Positions 1 through 9,410 of a stretch of 64,000 bases of DNA are shown piece by piece. Position 1 is the first letter of the stretch. Each line of letters opens with the position of its first letter. The notes below the pieces were generated by a model. It was not told where the DNA came from and did no database searches. It was given only the letters and a program-made list of their open reading frames with translations. The position numbers and the translations under genes are program-made. Source of the DNA: Hyphomicrobiales bacterium (lineage in GTDB: Bacteria; Pseudomonadota; Alphaproteobacteria; Rhizobiales; Rhizobiaceae); the NCBI GenBank assembly GCA_900473045.1, contig UCKS01000026.1, forward strand, positions 21,633 through 85,632. Reading direction: 5' to 3'.

Positions 1-958
1 GCCAGAAACCGGCGGACCAGGCAAAATGCATCACCATGGCGGAAAGAGCGGCGAGCGGGCCGTAGGGGTTCTTTTCGCCCAGCGCCATCCACACCCCATA
101 GCCAAGGCATGCCGCAGCCCAGAGGCCAAACGGAATGACGGCGGCCCAGCTGACGATCGCCAACAGGGCGCCGATCGCAACGGGAACGACGGCAAGCGGC
201 AACATCTGCCGGATGCTTGGCATGGCGCGGTGCTTGAGGAAGTTTTTCGCCCGGCCGCGGCCATAGCCGAAATACTGGCGGAAAAGCGCTCTCGCTGTGC
301 TGCGCGGATGGTAGATCATGCTGGTCTTGTCGGTCATCCAGATCCGGTAGCCCGCCTTGTTGAGACGGTAGTCGAACTCGGCGTCTTCGTTATGGCTGAA
401 CATCTCGTCATAGCCACCGACAGCCTCAAACGCGGAAATCCGCATCAGCGCGTGGTGGCCGTGATCGGCCCAATGGCCGACAGCGCCCGTGCGGTGCTTG
501 GAACCGCCATTGCCGAGCTTGGAATTCTGCGCGTAGGCCGTCGCCTTCTGGAAGGTGCTGAAGCCGACGGTCTGCATGGCGACGACGACGGAATCCGCCC
601 CGGTCGCAATGGCGTCCTGCATCAGGCGCTGGCAATAGTCGTCCGGATATTCGCCATGCGCATCGATGCGGATCATGTATTCGTAGTCCGCCCCCAGTGT
701 GGCGACGGCGAGATTGATGGCAGCGCTCTGGATCTTCTTCGGATTGCCGAGCAGCCTGACCTTCGGATTGACGGTCGAGATCCGCTGGACGATCTCGCGG
801 GTGCCATCGGTACTGCCACCATCGACCACGACCAGATCGGCGTTCAGATCCTGCATCGCGCTCGCGAGCTTGGCGATCAGAGCTTCGATATATCTGGCCT
901 CGTTGAGGCAGGGTATAACGATCAGGCTGCGGCCGTGTCTCAAATCATCGGCGTTCAT
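1..958 (-). CDS. exoA: Succinoglycan glycosyltransferase ExoA (partial, runs off left edge)
   Basis: The first 319 codons of a family 2 glycosyltransferase. ExoA adds the second sugar, a glucose, to lipid-linked galactose on the cytoplasmic face of the inner membrane. The GT2 opening IVIPCLNE is at residues 13-20, VVVDGGSTDGT at 43-53, RIDAHG at 97-102 and GGYDEMFSHNED at 181-192. Hydrophobic stretches from about residue 253 onward fit the membrane-associated C terminus of ExoA. The ATG overlaps the exoL stop (ATGA), so translation is probably coupled. The 3' end is outside the window. The family is certain; the name rests on similarity plus the exoH-K-L-A order. Confidence 0.9.
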   Translation of the reverse strand, partial: MNADDLRHGRSLIVIPCLNEARYIEALIAKLASAMQDLNADLVVVDGGSTDGTREIVQRISTVNPKVRLLGNPKKIQSAAINLAVATLGADYEYMIRIDAHGEYPDDYCQRLMQDAIATGADSVVVAMQTVGFSTFQKATAYAQNSKLGNGGSKHRTGAVGHWADHGHHALMRISAFEAVGGYDEMFSHNEDAEFDYRLNKAGYRIWMTDKTSMIYHPRSTARALFRQYFGYGRGRAKNFLKHRAMPSIRQMLPLAVVPVAIGALLAIVSWAAVIPFGLWAAACLGYGVWMALGEKNPYGPLAALSAMVMHFAWSAGFW

Positions 959-2154
959 AGCAGTCCACCCTTGTTGCTGTGCGTTTGGGAGAGCTCATGG
1001 ATTGGTGCGGTCTGGGCGTCGCTGGCACGAAGTGCCGCAAGCCGGTTGACCAGCCGCTGGCAATCGGCGCGGTCGAACACCCAGGTCGACGACCCCGTTG
1101 CTGCGACCTTGCCGAATTCGGCGAAATAGCGTTCCCGCGTCATGCCGGAAAGGAGGGTGGCAAGTGCAGCGCTGTCGGCCGTGTCGAGCACAAGGCCGAT
1201 ATGCTTGGCACTGATGAAGCGCGCCGTTTCCGTACCGCTCATGGCGATCGGAACGGCGTTGTAGCGGCAGCCTTCGTAAAGCCGGTTCGGCAAAAGCCAG
1301 CTGGAGTTCAAGCCCTCCTCGAAAAAGTCGATGCCCCAGGAAAACTGCACGTCGTCGTAGATTCGGGCAAGATCCTCGGGGTTCTTGTAGGCGCCGTGAA
1401 AGTGCATGAACGGTTCGTTCTCGACGAAACCATCAAAATCGTCGAATTCGGAATAGGCGGGGCGTCCGCGCAGCACGACTTCGAATTCCCCGTCCATGGC
1501 GCGGGTAAATTCAGCAAGCAGCTTGAGCGATTTATGGCAGCGCAGGGCGCCGAACCAGCCGATCTTCCAGGGTTCGCCGGCCTGTGGCGGGCGTGGGCGG
1601 GCGGTCTGCATGGCAACGCTTTCCTCAAGCTCGATCACCTGGTTTTCCAGAAGCAGAACCGGCGCTTTCAGGCGGGAAATCGGCCGGAAATAATTCTCGA
1701 CAAAGGCCGGTGAACTGGTGACGAGAAGGCTGACATTACGCCCGAGGTATTGCTCAGCTGCACGCAGAGCACGGCCGGCAAAGTCCTTGCGCGTAAGGAG
1801 CCGGTGAATGTCCAGGCATTCGTAGACAATCGGAACATCGCCGCCGAAAATACCGTTTGCCCGGTTGGCAAGGGCAAGCATTTCAAGATTGCGGGCAATG
1901 ATGATGCCGGGCCTCTTGGCTCCACGCAGTTTCTGACGCAGAAGCATCGCCGCCTTGGCAACGGCGCCGACCCGCTGACCAAACCGCCCATCCCTGGTGA
2001 CGCCGAGTTCGATGACACCCTTGGCGACAGGTGTGTCTGCGCCGCGCCGGAAGCCCGCCACCGTCACGTTCGCACCGCCCGCCTCGAGCGTCAGGGTTCT
2101 ACGCCTGATCGCCGGGTCTGCCACATCATGTGCCAGGTATAGTACATCCAGCAT
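955..2154 (-). CDS. exoL: Succinoglycan glycosyltransferase ExoL
   Basis: A 399-residue protein with no signal peptide, recognised as ExoL, which adds the third sugar of the succinoglycan octasaccharide. It is not a GT2 protein: it starts with LDVLYLAHDVADPAIRRR, and the stretch GWFGALRCHKSL in the second half is typical of GT-B type retaining enzymes. The start is supported by a purine-rich site (GGGAAG) about 4 bases before the ATG. It lies downstream of exoK and overlaps exoA by four bases. The donor and linkage come from knowledge of the S. meliloti pathway and cannot be read from the sequence. Confidence 0.87.
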   Translation of the reverse strand: MLDVLYLAHDVADPAIRRRTLTLEAGGANVTVAGFRRGADTPVAKGVIELGVTRDGRFGQRVGAVAKAAMLLRQKLRGAKRPGIIIARNLEMLALANRANGIFGGDVPIVYECLDIHRLLTRKDFAGRALRAAEQYLGRNVSLLVTSSPAFVENYFRPISRLKAPVLLLENQVIELEESVAMQTARPRPPQAGEPWKIGWFGALRCHKSLKLLAEFTRAMDGEFEVVLRGRPAYSEFDDFDGFVENEPFMHFHGAYKNPEDLARIYDDVQFSWGIDFFEEGLNSSWLLPNRLYEGCRYNAVPIAMSGTETARFISAKHIGLVLDTADSAALATLLSGMTRERYFAEFGKVAATGSSTWVFDRADCQRLVNRLAALRASDAQTAPIHELSQTHSNKGGLL

Positions 2155-2243
2155 GAAAACTTCCCGTTCCCCGCTCAGCTTGCGCCGAGCTTAGTTCAGT
2201 TTTTTGTGCATCGCAACATTCATGTTGCGAATGCTAATAAGCA

Positions 2244-3026
2244 TCAATCGAGCGTGCAGGTGAGGGATTCGGGAAAGAGGCATTTTTCACCGGGAGCGGT
2301 GTAAGCCACCCGGTCAATCTGCATCTTTGCCGGGCCTTCATAGTCAAACTTGCCCATCCAGTCGCTCAGGGTATCGGTTCCCCAGAGGCTGAAGAAAATC
2401 TTCTGTTCGTTGACCGGAATTTTCGCAGGGTCCGTCACCTCCTGAACCAGTTTGCCGTTCAGGTAGTAGCGCAACCGGTCTTTTTCCCAGACGAAGGCGT
2501 AATCGTTGAAATCGGCGTTGGCGCCGCCCTCGACATCGACCAGCTTCTCGTTGCCACCCTTGGCCGAAATATACTGGTTGACCTGAACCTTGGCGGAATC
2601 CTTGCCAAGCACCTCAAAGTCGATCTCGTCATGCGGCTTCTTGTCGGTTGGTCCGATATAGGTGAAAAAAGCCGAATTCAGCCCTGAGCCTTCGGCCGTC
2701 TTGATCCGCGCTTCGTAGGTGCCGTAGCTGTAGCGCTTGTTGGTCTGTATCTCGCCGCAGGCATAGTCACGTTTACCGGCTTTGCGCTGTTCGAAGGTGA
2801 GTTCAAGCACGCCGTTCTCAATGGCGATCTGATCTTTCGACCAGGTGCAGTTCTGATGTGCGCCATTGTCCCAGCCGTCCGAAATGTACCAGAGCTTCCT
2901 GTCGATCGTGTCGAAATTTTCGACGAAAGAAGCGCCGGTTTTAGCGCCTTGAGCAAAGGCGGATGCCGGAATGGCGACGGAAAACGCCGAGAGGACGAGA
3001 AGGACTTTTGAGATCGATTGGGTCAT
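2244..3026 (-). CDS. exoK: Endo-beta-1,3-1,4-glycanase ExoK (GH16)
   Basis: A 260-residue secreted glycanase. Residues 1 to about 26 form a signal peptide ending in AFAQG. The GH16 catalytic signature is E134-I-D136-F-E138, with E134 as nucleophile and E138 as acid/base by family knowledge. ExoK cleaves nascent succinoglycan to yield lower-mass polymer. A longer reading frame extends 13 codons upstream, but the ATG chosen here puts the signal peptide at the N terminus and overlaps the exoH stop as ATGA. That overlap indicates translational coupling in an exoH-K-L-A unit. Confidence 0.92.
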   Translation of the reverse strand: MTQSISKVLLVLSAFSVAIPASAFAQGAKTGASFVENFDTIDRKLWYISDGWDNGAHQNCTWSKDQIAIENGVLELTFEQRKAGKRDYACGEIQTNKRYSYGTYEARIKTAEGSGLNSAFFTYIGPTDKKPHDEIDFEVLGKDSAKVQVNQYISAKGGNEKLVDVEGGANADFNDYAFVWEKDRLRYYLNGKLVQEVTDPAKIPVNEQKIFFSLWGTDTLSDWMGKFDYEGPAKMQIDRVAYTAPGEKCLFPESLTCTLD

Positions 3027-4174
3027 CGGGTCGCTTTTTCCTTTGGAGAAGAGGTATCGGGCCAATCCTTCGGGTTTGTTCCGCTTTCCGTCAGGCGCTT
3101 TGCTGCGGCGTTGGAGCGGCCCGCACGGCTGCCGGTCAAAACGGCATGCAATTTGGGTACCAGGCGCTTCGCCAGATGATTGGAGGCGACCAAAATCAGG
3201 AGGGCCAGGATGGGCGTTGCGAAGTAGAACAGCGGGTAGAGACCGGGATGCGCTGCGCGGTTCCAGAGCATCCAGAATGCGATGAGCAAGGGGTAGTGAG
3301 CGCAGAATATCCAGAAACTCAGGCCTTCCGACCCCGAAAGCCGCTCGCCGATCCGTGAGCGGATCAGGATCGCCGAGATCGCCCAGGAGCCGACAATGCC
3401 GCAGACGGCCGTTAGGCTACGCAGCATGTCGATCCACACAGGATAGTCCGGTCCGGTCCAATAGAGGGCAGTCGCCAGCATGACGGCCGCCGTCAAAAAC
3501 AGTGTGGATATCAATGCAGCATGCCGATCGAGTGTCCGGATGTTGATTTGGTGAAGGCTTGCATAGATGCCGCAGCTGAAGCCGAACAGGATCGATTTCT
3601 TCAGGAAGATGCCACTCGGGACCGGTAACACGGCATAAGCGAAGAAGATTGCCAGCATTATCAGCGGATAGCGCTTGATCAGGATGCCGAGAACCGGAGC
3701 AAGCAGGATGCACAAAAGCAGGTCCCGCAGGAAGTAGAGTGGCACATTGACCGGCAAGCTTTCAATCGCAAGGGCCAGTGTCGCCACCTCGCGAGGGCTC
3801 GCGTTGATGGCATCCGGAAGATAACCAAATCCGATACCGCCCTTCTGCGCCAGAAGAACGAGCGCCAGAAAGGAGAGATTCCAGATTAGGAAGGGCAGCA
3901 GAACCGTACGCGCCTTGGAACGGATCGTCTTGCCGTAATCGAAAGCGTCAAGCCCGCGGCGAAACATCAGGTAGCCGGAAATCGCGCTCAGGCATGGCAC
4001 GCCAACCCGAAAAAGGCTGTCACCAAGAAAGACCCTGATCCAGTCGACGAAGCCATTGGCACCGAGGAACGGACTGGTCTGCGGATCAAAGGGGACGTGT
4101 ACGAAGACAATTCCCGAGATGAGCAAGATGCGCATCAGATTGATCCGCGATGATATATTCGCGTCGATAACCAA
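3023..4174 (-). CDS. exoH: Succinoglycan succinyltransferase ExoH (acyltransferase 3 family)
   Basis: An integral membrane acyltransferase of about 383 residues with roughly ten hydrophobic segments. It matches ExoH, which succinylates succinoglycan. The N-terminal half carries the family hallmarks ISGIVFVHVPF (a His in the first membrane helix) and LFRVGVPCLSAISGYL. No ATG fits the start. TTG at 4174 (giving a protein starting near VIDANISSRINLMR) has AGGGGA seven bases upstream; another TTG at 4219 has no ribosome site, so 4174 is preferred. The C-terminal tail is hydrophilic. The 427 bases upstream separate it from exoT, where S. meliloti carries exoI. Confidence 0.85.
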   Translation of the reverse strand: MVIDANISSRINLMRILLISGIVFVHVPFDPQTSPFLGANGFVDWIRVFLGDSLFRVGVPCLSAISGYLMFRRGLDAFDYGKTIRSKARTVLLPFLIWNLSFLALVLLAQKGGIGFGYLPDAINASPREVATLALAIESLPVNVPLYFLRDLLLCILLAPVLGILIKRYPLIMLAIFFAYAVLPVPSGIFLKKSILFGFSCGIYASLHQINIRTLDRHAALISTLFLTAAVMLATALYWTGPDYPVWIDMLRSLTAVCGIVGSWAISAILIRSRIGERLSGSEGLSFWIFCAHYPLLIAFWMLWNRAAHPGLYPLFYFATPILALLILVASNHLAKRLVPKLHAVLTGSRAGRSNAAAKRLTESGTNPKDWPDTSSPKEKATR

Positions 4175-4601
4175 GGCGACATCCCCTGTTGGGCCACTCC
4201 CCCCGAAGCGGCGTTTCAACCAGAGCAGACTTCAACCTGCATCTCGAAGATAGGGTAATACGTCTCGAAAAATATGGCACTGCAGCAGAAAAGATCGCAT
4301 GGATGCTGCGATGCACGCGGATTGAGCGCAGGAAAATTTGTCGTGAAAATTGCCGGAATCTTGCCTGTAAGCTCGGAAAAATGCGTGATGATAGGATGTT
4401 GCGTCATATCAGAATATGATCATATATGAGCCGCCGTTGAGATGGCGGAGAGCAAAAATTAGTTTCGAAAATGCCCAATTCCACACGTCAGGGTTTGTGA
4501 AATCCTGCTCGTATTGGCGCGCTTGTTCCGAAATAAGGCGCCGCTGCAACCCCTCCGGCGTGTTTCGCGATGGTTCACGCCGGAGTATTTTGGCCTTGGT
4601 C
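4175..4601. other. Intergenic region between exoT and exoH
   Basis: About 430 bases with no convincing ORF. It must hold the promoter of the exoHKLA unit on the minus strand and the 3' untranslated end of exoT. The part near 4390-4460 is A/T-rich (for example TATCAGAATATGATCATATATGA), unlike the surrounding genes, and may be a regulator-binding region. S. meliloti has exoI, a thermonuclease-like gene, at this place; I see no readable remnant of it in either strand. Confidence 0.5.
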
Positions 4602-6059
4602 TCAAGCCCTTCTGTTTTTGACCAGCTGATAGATTTTCGTCAAAAGTGGCCGTTCCGACAGAAGCATGAACAGGACATAGATCAGACCGCCGATCGCCGC
4701 GCCGGCCAGGATTTGCAGGATGGGGTTCGGGATCAGGGAACCGAAGGTCTCGAGCAGATAGCGAACGGCAAGCGCCATGACCAGCGCCATCAGCATTGGG
4801 CGGCTGCTGATATACAGGCCCTTGAAGAACGGTGTTCCATCCGCCTTGAAGACCGCCCAGGAGTAGCCGATCAACGTTGCGGCATTGACGATGCAGAGCC
4901 AGATCATCGCATCGATCAGCTTGCCCGTGCTGGCGCCATAGGCAACCGCGGCGCAGGTGACGATGGCGCGGATGATCGCCGACCAGAACAGCGCCCGGCC
5001 ATGTCCGACACCCTTGAGATAGGGAATGAAGGTGCTGCAGGGCGTAAGGATGCCCTTGGATAGAGCCAGCAGTCCCAGTACCGGCCAGGCATAGGCCCAT
5101 TGCGGGCCGAAAAGAACGCGCATGGCCGGTTCCGCCAGCGCCCAGAGGCCGAACATCATCGGGGCCAAAAGCACCGTCGTCACCTGCGTCGAGAACATCA
5201 GCGCCTGCGAGCGGCGGGCCTTGTCATCCATCATGCCACTGAAAGCCGGGAACAGCACGCCCATGACGGCGGAAAGCACGACTTGGTTGGGAATGCTGGC
5301 AAACCGGTTGGCGGCCGAATAGGCACCGGCATCGGCAAGGCCGAGATAGCGCGAGATGATCACCATCGGTGATTGGAAGGTGATGAAGTTTGCGACTTCC
5401 GAACCCATCATGCCCAGGCTGAAGCGGCTTAAGCCCAGAACCCGTTTGGGGTGGAAAACGAAGCGCGGCATATACTGTGATACGGCATAGAGGCCGCAGA
5501 GCCGTACCAGCGCCGAGACGAAAAGTTGTGCCATCAGGGCCCAGACACCCCATCCGAAAAGTGCCAGCACGACGGCGACGATGGCGCCGAGCGATTCGGA
5601 AATCATGCTCCAGACGGCGTCCTTGCTGAAATTCATCCGCCGTGCGAGTAGCGAATAGGCGACGTCGCCGCCAAGCTGCAGCGGGATCAGGAAGCTCATG
5701 ATCTTCAAGAGATAGGCGGCCTCGGGAGCACCGAGTAGTGCTGCAAAAAAGTCGGCCCAGATGAAAAGGCCAAGCGCCATCAGGCAGGAAATGGCCAGGT
5801 TTGCCCAGAAGACGGAGTGGACCGTTTCCATCTCTTCCTCGCGCTGGATTACCAGCGCCGAGGTCAATCCGGCCCCGCCGATCATGGCCAGAAACTGCAC
5901 GACGGTGAGCGCTACGGCGACGGCGCCGAACTCTTCCGGCGTCAGGATACGGGCCAAAATTGGCACGGTGACAAACTTAAGCCCGAATGTACTTGTCTTG
6001 GATAAGATGCTCCAACCGACATTGCTTGTGACGGATTTGACGTTAACTGTAGGGGGCAT
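4602..6059 (-). CDS. exoT: Succinoglycan flippase/transporter ExoT (Wzx-like, MOP family)
   Basis: A 485-residue polytopic membrane protein with about 12 to 14 hydrophobic segments across its length. The N-terminal part, TSNVGWSILSKTSTFGLKF followed by PILARILTPEEFG, is the typical start of polysaccharide flippases. ExoT works with ExoP and ExoQ to move lipid-linked octasaccharide across the inner membrane and to make low-mass succinoglycan. It is transcribed divergently from exoW across 121 bases, which must contain both promoters. Its length is close to that of known ExoT proteins. Confidence 0.9.
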   Translation of the reverse strand: MPPTVNVKSVTSNVGWSILSKTSTFGLKFVTVPILARILTPEEFGAVAVALTVVQFLAMIGGAGLTSALVIQREEEMETVHSVFWANLAISCLMALGLFIWADFFAALLGAPEAAYLLKIMSFLIPLQLGGDVAYSLLARRMNFSKDAVWSMISESLGAIVAVVLALFGWGVWALMAQLFVSALVRLCGLYAVSQYMPRFVFHPKRVLGLSRFSLGMMGSEVANFITFQSPMVIISRYLGLADAGAYSAANRFASIPNQVVLSAVMGVLFPAFSGMMDDKARRSQALMFSTQVTTVLLAPMMFGLWALAEPAMRVLFGPQWAYAWPVLGLLALSKGILTPCSTFIPYLKGVGHGRALFWSAIIRAIVTCAAVAYGASTGKLIDAMIWLCIVNAATLIGYSWAVFKADGTPFFKGLYISSRPMLMALVMALAVRYLLETFGSLIPNPILQILAGAAIGGLIYVLFMLLSERPLLTKIYQLVKNRRA

Positions 6060-6180
6060 GGCGTAAATCCTGTGTGGCGATGGGGAGGATCAAGGACAGA
6101 GGAGACGCGCTCGATAACGCAGCCGCAACCTGATGGAGGAACCAGGAAGCACCTTCTAGGAAAACCGCAGGGGCAAAAAG

Positions 6181-7140
6181 ATGGCAAAGTTTACAGTTGT
6201 TATTCCGTACTACCAGAAACAAGCAGGAATTCTGAGCCGGGCCTTGGGGTCCGTCTTTGCGCAGACCTGCCAGGATTTCGACGTCATCATCGTTGATGAC
6301 CAGTCGCCGTTCCCGATCGAAACCGATCTTGAAACCCTGAGTGCCGCGCAGCAGGCGCGCATCCGCGTCATCAAGCAGGCGAATGCCGGTCCGGGCGGGG
6401 CGCGCAACACGGGCTTGAACAACGTCACGGCGGAAACCGATTTTGTTGCCTTCCTCGATTCCGACGATCTGTGGACACCGGACCATCTGCAGAATGCAGA
6501 GGTGACGATGACCCGTTTTGGTGCCGATTGTTATTGGGCATCCATTACCGGCGGCGATGCCTTTTACTATCATTTCGACATGTCCGAGTTGGAAAAGACC
6601 GAAAAGGTCACGCGGCTCTCGGAGAAACCGCTGGTTCTGGAAGTGCCCGAGTTTTCGCAGGTGATGTTGCGCAACTGGAGCTTCCTGCATCTGTCCTGCA
6701 TGGTGATCGGGCGAAAACTGTTCGAGGCCGTGCGCTTCGAAGCCGAGCTGCGGCTGGCGGCAGAGGACGTGCTGTTCTTTTGCGATTGCGCCATTGCAGC
6801 CGATCGCATCGTCCTGTGCAACGAGCCGGGTGCAGTGCGCGGCGAAGGGGTCAACATCTTCCACAGCATCGATAGTGATTCTCCGCAGTTCCTGTCGCAG
6901 CAGTTCAACACCTGGGTTGCACTCGATACATTGGAAGGGCGCTTTTCCCGCAAGCCGGCGGAAATTGCCTCCATCCATTCCTACAAGCATACCGCGCGCC
7001 GGCAGGCTCTCTGGAGCCAGGCCCGGCTGATCAAGCGACGGAAGATGCCGCAGTTCAATCTGCTGGCCCGCTGGGTCTGGCGTGATCCGAAGCTGCTGCA
7101 AAGCGCGCTTCAGCTTGCCGTCGGCAAGTTATCACGGTAG
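6181..7140 (+). CDS. exoW: Succinoglycan glycosyltransferase ExoW
   Basis: A soluble GT2-family protein of 319 residues. The nucleotide-sugar binding start is VVIPYYQKQAGIL (residues 6-18), DVIIVDDQSPFP is at 34-45, and the metal-binding DSDD is at 93-96. ExoW adds the seventh sugar of the octasaccharide according to the S. meliloti pathway. The ATG is preceded by GGGGCAAAAAG. It precedes exoV on the same strand with about 100 bases between them. The closest alternative is another exo GT2 enzyme such as ExoU or ExoO; position next to exoT and exoV favours ExoW. Confidence 0.88.
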   Translation: MAKFTVVIPYYQKQAGILSRALGSVFAQTCQDFDVIIVDDQSPFPIETDLETLSAAQQARIRVIKQANAGPGGARNTGLNNVTAETDFVAFLDSDDLWTPDHLQNAEVTMTRFGADCYWASITGGDAFYYHFDMSELEKTEKVTRLSEKPLVLEVPEFSQVMLRNWSFLHLSCMVIGRKLFEAVRFEAELRLAAEDVLFFCDCAIAADRIVLCNEPGAVRGEGVNIFHSIDSDSPQFLSQQFNTWVALDTLEGRFSRKPAEIASIHSYKHTARRQALWSQARLIKRRKMPQFNLLARWVWRDPKLLQSALQLAVGKLSR

Positions 7141-7244
7141 CCTTCGCAGGTGCAGCATTTTTTTGCTGTGCCCATTGATGCGCGTGATTGACCTTACATG
7201 TCACGCGCGAGCAATTCCTTGCGCAACGCATGTAGGAGATGGTC

Positions 7245-8195
7245 ATGGACCCTTATTACTGGGAATCCGCACACGGCAATTTTGGCGACGATCTCAATCT
7301 CTGGCTCTGGGATTTCCTGATCCCCGGCTTTCGCGATGTTCGTCCAGAAACGCTTCTCGTCGGGGTCGGCACGGTGCTGAACCGCGCGCTCCTGCCGGAA
7401 GGCAGGCATAAGCTGGTGCTCGGCAGCGGTTTTGGTTACGGCTCCTTGCCCGATATGAGCAACAGCCAGGAATGGGATATCCGCTGTGTTCGCGGACCGT
7501 TGACCGCGCAGAAAGTCGGTGTCGATCCAAAGCTTGGCATCATCGATCCGGCCGTCATGGTCGCCGAAATGCCCGAATTCAAAGGTCTGCCGAAGAAATA
7601 CAAGAAGAGCTTCGTGCCTCACTGGGAATCGGCGATTGCCGGCATGTGGCCGGCTGTCTGCCAGACCGTCGGGTTGCATTACATCGATCCGCGCGGCGAG
7701 GCCAAGGATGTCATCCGCCAGATTGCTCAGTCGGAAATGATTGTGGCTGAATCGATGCACGGCGCTATCCTCGCCGATGCTTTCCGCGTGCCGTGGCTCG
7801 CGGTGACCACCTCCAACAGTATCAACAGTTTCAAATGGAACGATTGGGCCCAGACTGTTGGCGTCATCTACCGCCCGCGCCATGTTCCTGTTTCCAGCCG
7901 GGCGGAAGCCATCATCAAGGGTGCGAAGTTCTGGGGCATGGATTTCGACGCACATCAACCGCCGCTCGATGATCCCAACAAGCGCCAGATCGACGAAAGC
8001 GTGATGGTCGCTGCCCGTGATCCCAAGCAGACCTCGTTGCGGGTGGCCGCCAAACAACTGCTCGCGGCTCCTTCGGCCTTGTCGCTTTGGCAAGCAGCGC
8101 GCGCAACACCGCAACTGAGCGCCGATCATGCCCTGGCAGAGCGCAAGGAACGCTTCCTCGCGGTTATCGCTGGGGTGCGCCGCGACTATTTCTAA
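7245..8195 (+). CDS. exoV: Succinoglycan pyruvyltransferase ExoV
   Basis: A 316-residue polysaccharide pyruvyltransferase that places a pyruvate ketal on the terminal sugar of the succinoglycan subunit using phosphoenolpyruvate. Family features are the N-terminal YWESAHGNFGDDLN and the late SMHGAILADAFRVPW stretch. Two in-frame ATGs lie six bases apart (7239 and 7245); TAGGAG is well spaced only for the second, and 316 residues equals the known ExoV length. It follows exoW and converges on exoU across a shared hairpin. Confidence 0.92.
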   Translation: MDPYYWESAHGNFGDDLNLWLWDFLIPGFRDVRPETLLVGVGTVLNRALLPEGRHKLVLGSGFGYGSLPDMSNSQEWDIRCVRGPLTAQKVGVDPKLGIIDPAVMVAEMPEFKGLPKKYKKSFVPHWESAIAGMWPAVCQTVGLHYIDPRGEAKDVIRQIAQSEMIVAESMHGAILADAFRVPWLAVTTSNSINSFKWNDWAQTVGVIYRPRHVPVSSRAEAIIKGAKFWGMDFDAHQPPLDDPNKRQIDESVMVAARDPKQTSLRVAAKQLLAAPSALSLWQAARATPQLSADHALAERKERFLAVIAGVRRDYF

Positions 8196-8213
8196 GCCGG
8201 CATTGCCGTCGCC

Positions 8214-8253
8214 CCGCCATCAAGTCTGCCCCTTATCGGGCAGTTGATGGCGG
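8214..8253. terminator. Bidirectional hairpin between convergent exoV and exoU
   Basis: A long inverted repeat: outer arms CCGCCATCAA (8214-8223) and TTGATGGCGG (8244-8253) pair perfectly, and inner arms CTGCCC (8226-8231) and GGGCAG (8238-8243) pair after a two-base bulge. The right arm is coding sequence for the last exoU codons, and the exoU stop lies in the loop. No long T-run follows on either strand, so it may block read-through or protect 3' ends rather than act as a classical terminator. Confidence 0.65.
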
Positions 8254-9246
8254 TTGCAGGAGATAGCGCAAGCCTCCTGATCCGCCCAGCGCCACCGGTG
8301 CGGCATCCGCCTGCCGGCGAAAACGTTCCGTCTTGTCGGCGAATATCCCGCAGGCGATGGCCGGAATGGCGGCTGGGTTGCCAAGCGCGTGAAACAGCGC
8401 GGCTTTTGGGCCGGACTGCTGCTTGATGTCAAGAAACTCCCGTAACTCGTATCGTCCGCGAATGTGATGTTCGTGTTGGGCGATCAGTGTCCTTGCCCGT
8501 GGCGGCAGATCCGCCTGCGCAAGAATTGCCCTGTCGGCCTCATAGAGCCGCTTCAGATCGATCGTACGGTGACTGCTGCTGAGGGAATCACCACGGACGA
8601 CGGCGCCATAGCCGCAGCTGTGGATAATCTTGTAGCGGGCGCCTTTGGTCAGGGCACGGGCATAAAGATCATAATCCTCGCCCAGCCGCAGGCTTTCCTG
8701 ATAGCGGAGGTGGTGGGCGTCGAGAAAATCGCGCCGCATCAGCGGTTTCAGGAACCCGATCTCGCCACGCCGGACACCGCGCTTGGAAATATTGCCCGCG
8801 ATGAACTCGCCGAGGGTGAGAATACGTGGAGCTGAGGGAAAGGCCTCAAGGGCAAGATGTGCCTCTTCGGCCGTTCCGGCGTCGACGAAGGCGATGTTGT
8901 CGGCGATGAAATCCCAGTCCGTCTGCGATAGCAGGTTGCTCAGCCGGCCAGGAAAGAAGAAATCATCTGCATCGAGAACCGCCAGTACCGGCGCATTCGA
9001 GATCGAAATGGCGTGGTTGCGGGCTGCGGCCGGCCCCCTGTTGACCTCGAACCGGGCGATTGTCAGCCGTCCGCTGCCATCGTCAGCCTTTTGCGAGATG
9101 TCGCTGGTGCCATCGCTCGATCCGTCATCGACGACGATGACCTCGGCGGTTTCAGGCTCTCTCAGTGCCGAGATGATGGCCCGCCCGATCGTTTCGGCCG
9201 CGTTCTTCGCGGCGATGATGACGCAGACGTCTGCATTCGGTTTCAT
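8233..9246 (-). CDS. exoU: Succinoglycan glycosyltransferase ExoU
   Basis: A 337-residue GT2-family enzyme. The N-terminal VCVIIAAKNAAETI (7-20), VIVVDDGSSDGT (36-47) and LDADD (91-95) are the expected nucleotide and metal site motifs. ExoU adds the sixth sugar of the octasaccharide in S. meliloti. It stands alone on the minus strand, convergent with exoV and separated from exoX by about 160 bases. The distinction from ExoW is by motif spacing and by position next to exoX. Confidence 0.88.
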   Translation of the reverse strand: MKPNADVCVIIAAKNAAETIGRAIISALREPETAEVIVVDDGSSDGTSDISQKADDGSGRLTIARFEVNRGPAAARNHAISISNAPVLAVLDADDFFFPGRLSNLLSQTDWDFIADNIAFVDAGTAEEAHLALEAFPSAPRILTLGEFIAGNISKRGVRRGEIGFLKPLMRRDFLDAHHLRYQESLRLGEDYDLYARALTKGARYKIIHSCGYGAVVRGDSLSSSHRTIDLKRLYEADRAILAQADLPPRARTLIAQHEHHIRGRYELREFLDIKQQSGPKAALFHALGNPAAIPAIACGIFADKTERFRRQADAAPVALGGSGGLRYLLQPPSTAR

Positions 9247-9410
9247 GATCGCATTCCTTCATCGCTGTCGCGCCGAACCTAGGTCGGCTTTGGACGGGCG
9301 GCAAGGCGCGATATTGCGGATGCGAACAGATCTGTCGGTTTGGATCGCCTGCGAAGGCCGGATGGTCTCAACGAGAGCCCGGATGTCGGAACGGCGGCTC
9401 AGATGTACAT

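Noticed and set aside
4175..4601. Possible remnant of exoI between exoT and exoH
   Set aside because: No reading frame on either strand resembles a thermonuclease-like protein, so I only note absence.
6043..7101. Open frame antisense to exoW
   Set aside because: exoW has the full GT2 motif set; the antisense frame has no domain and no ribosome site.
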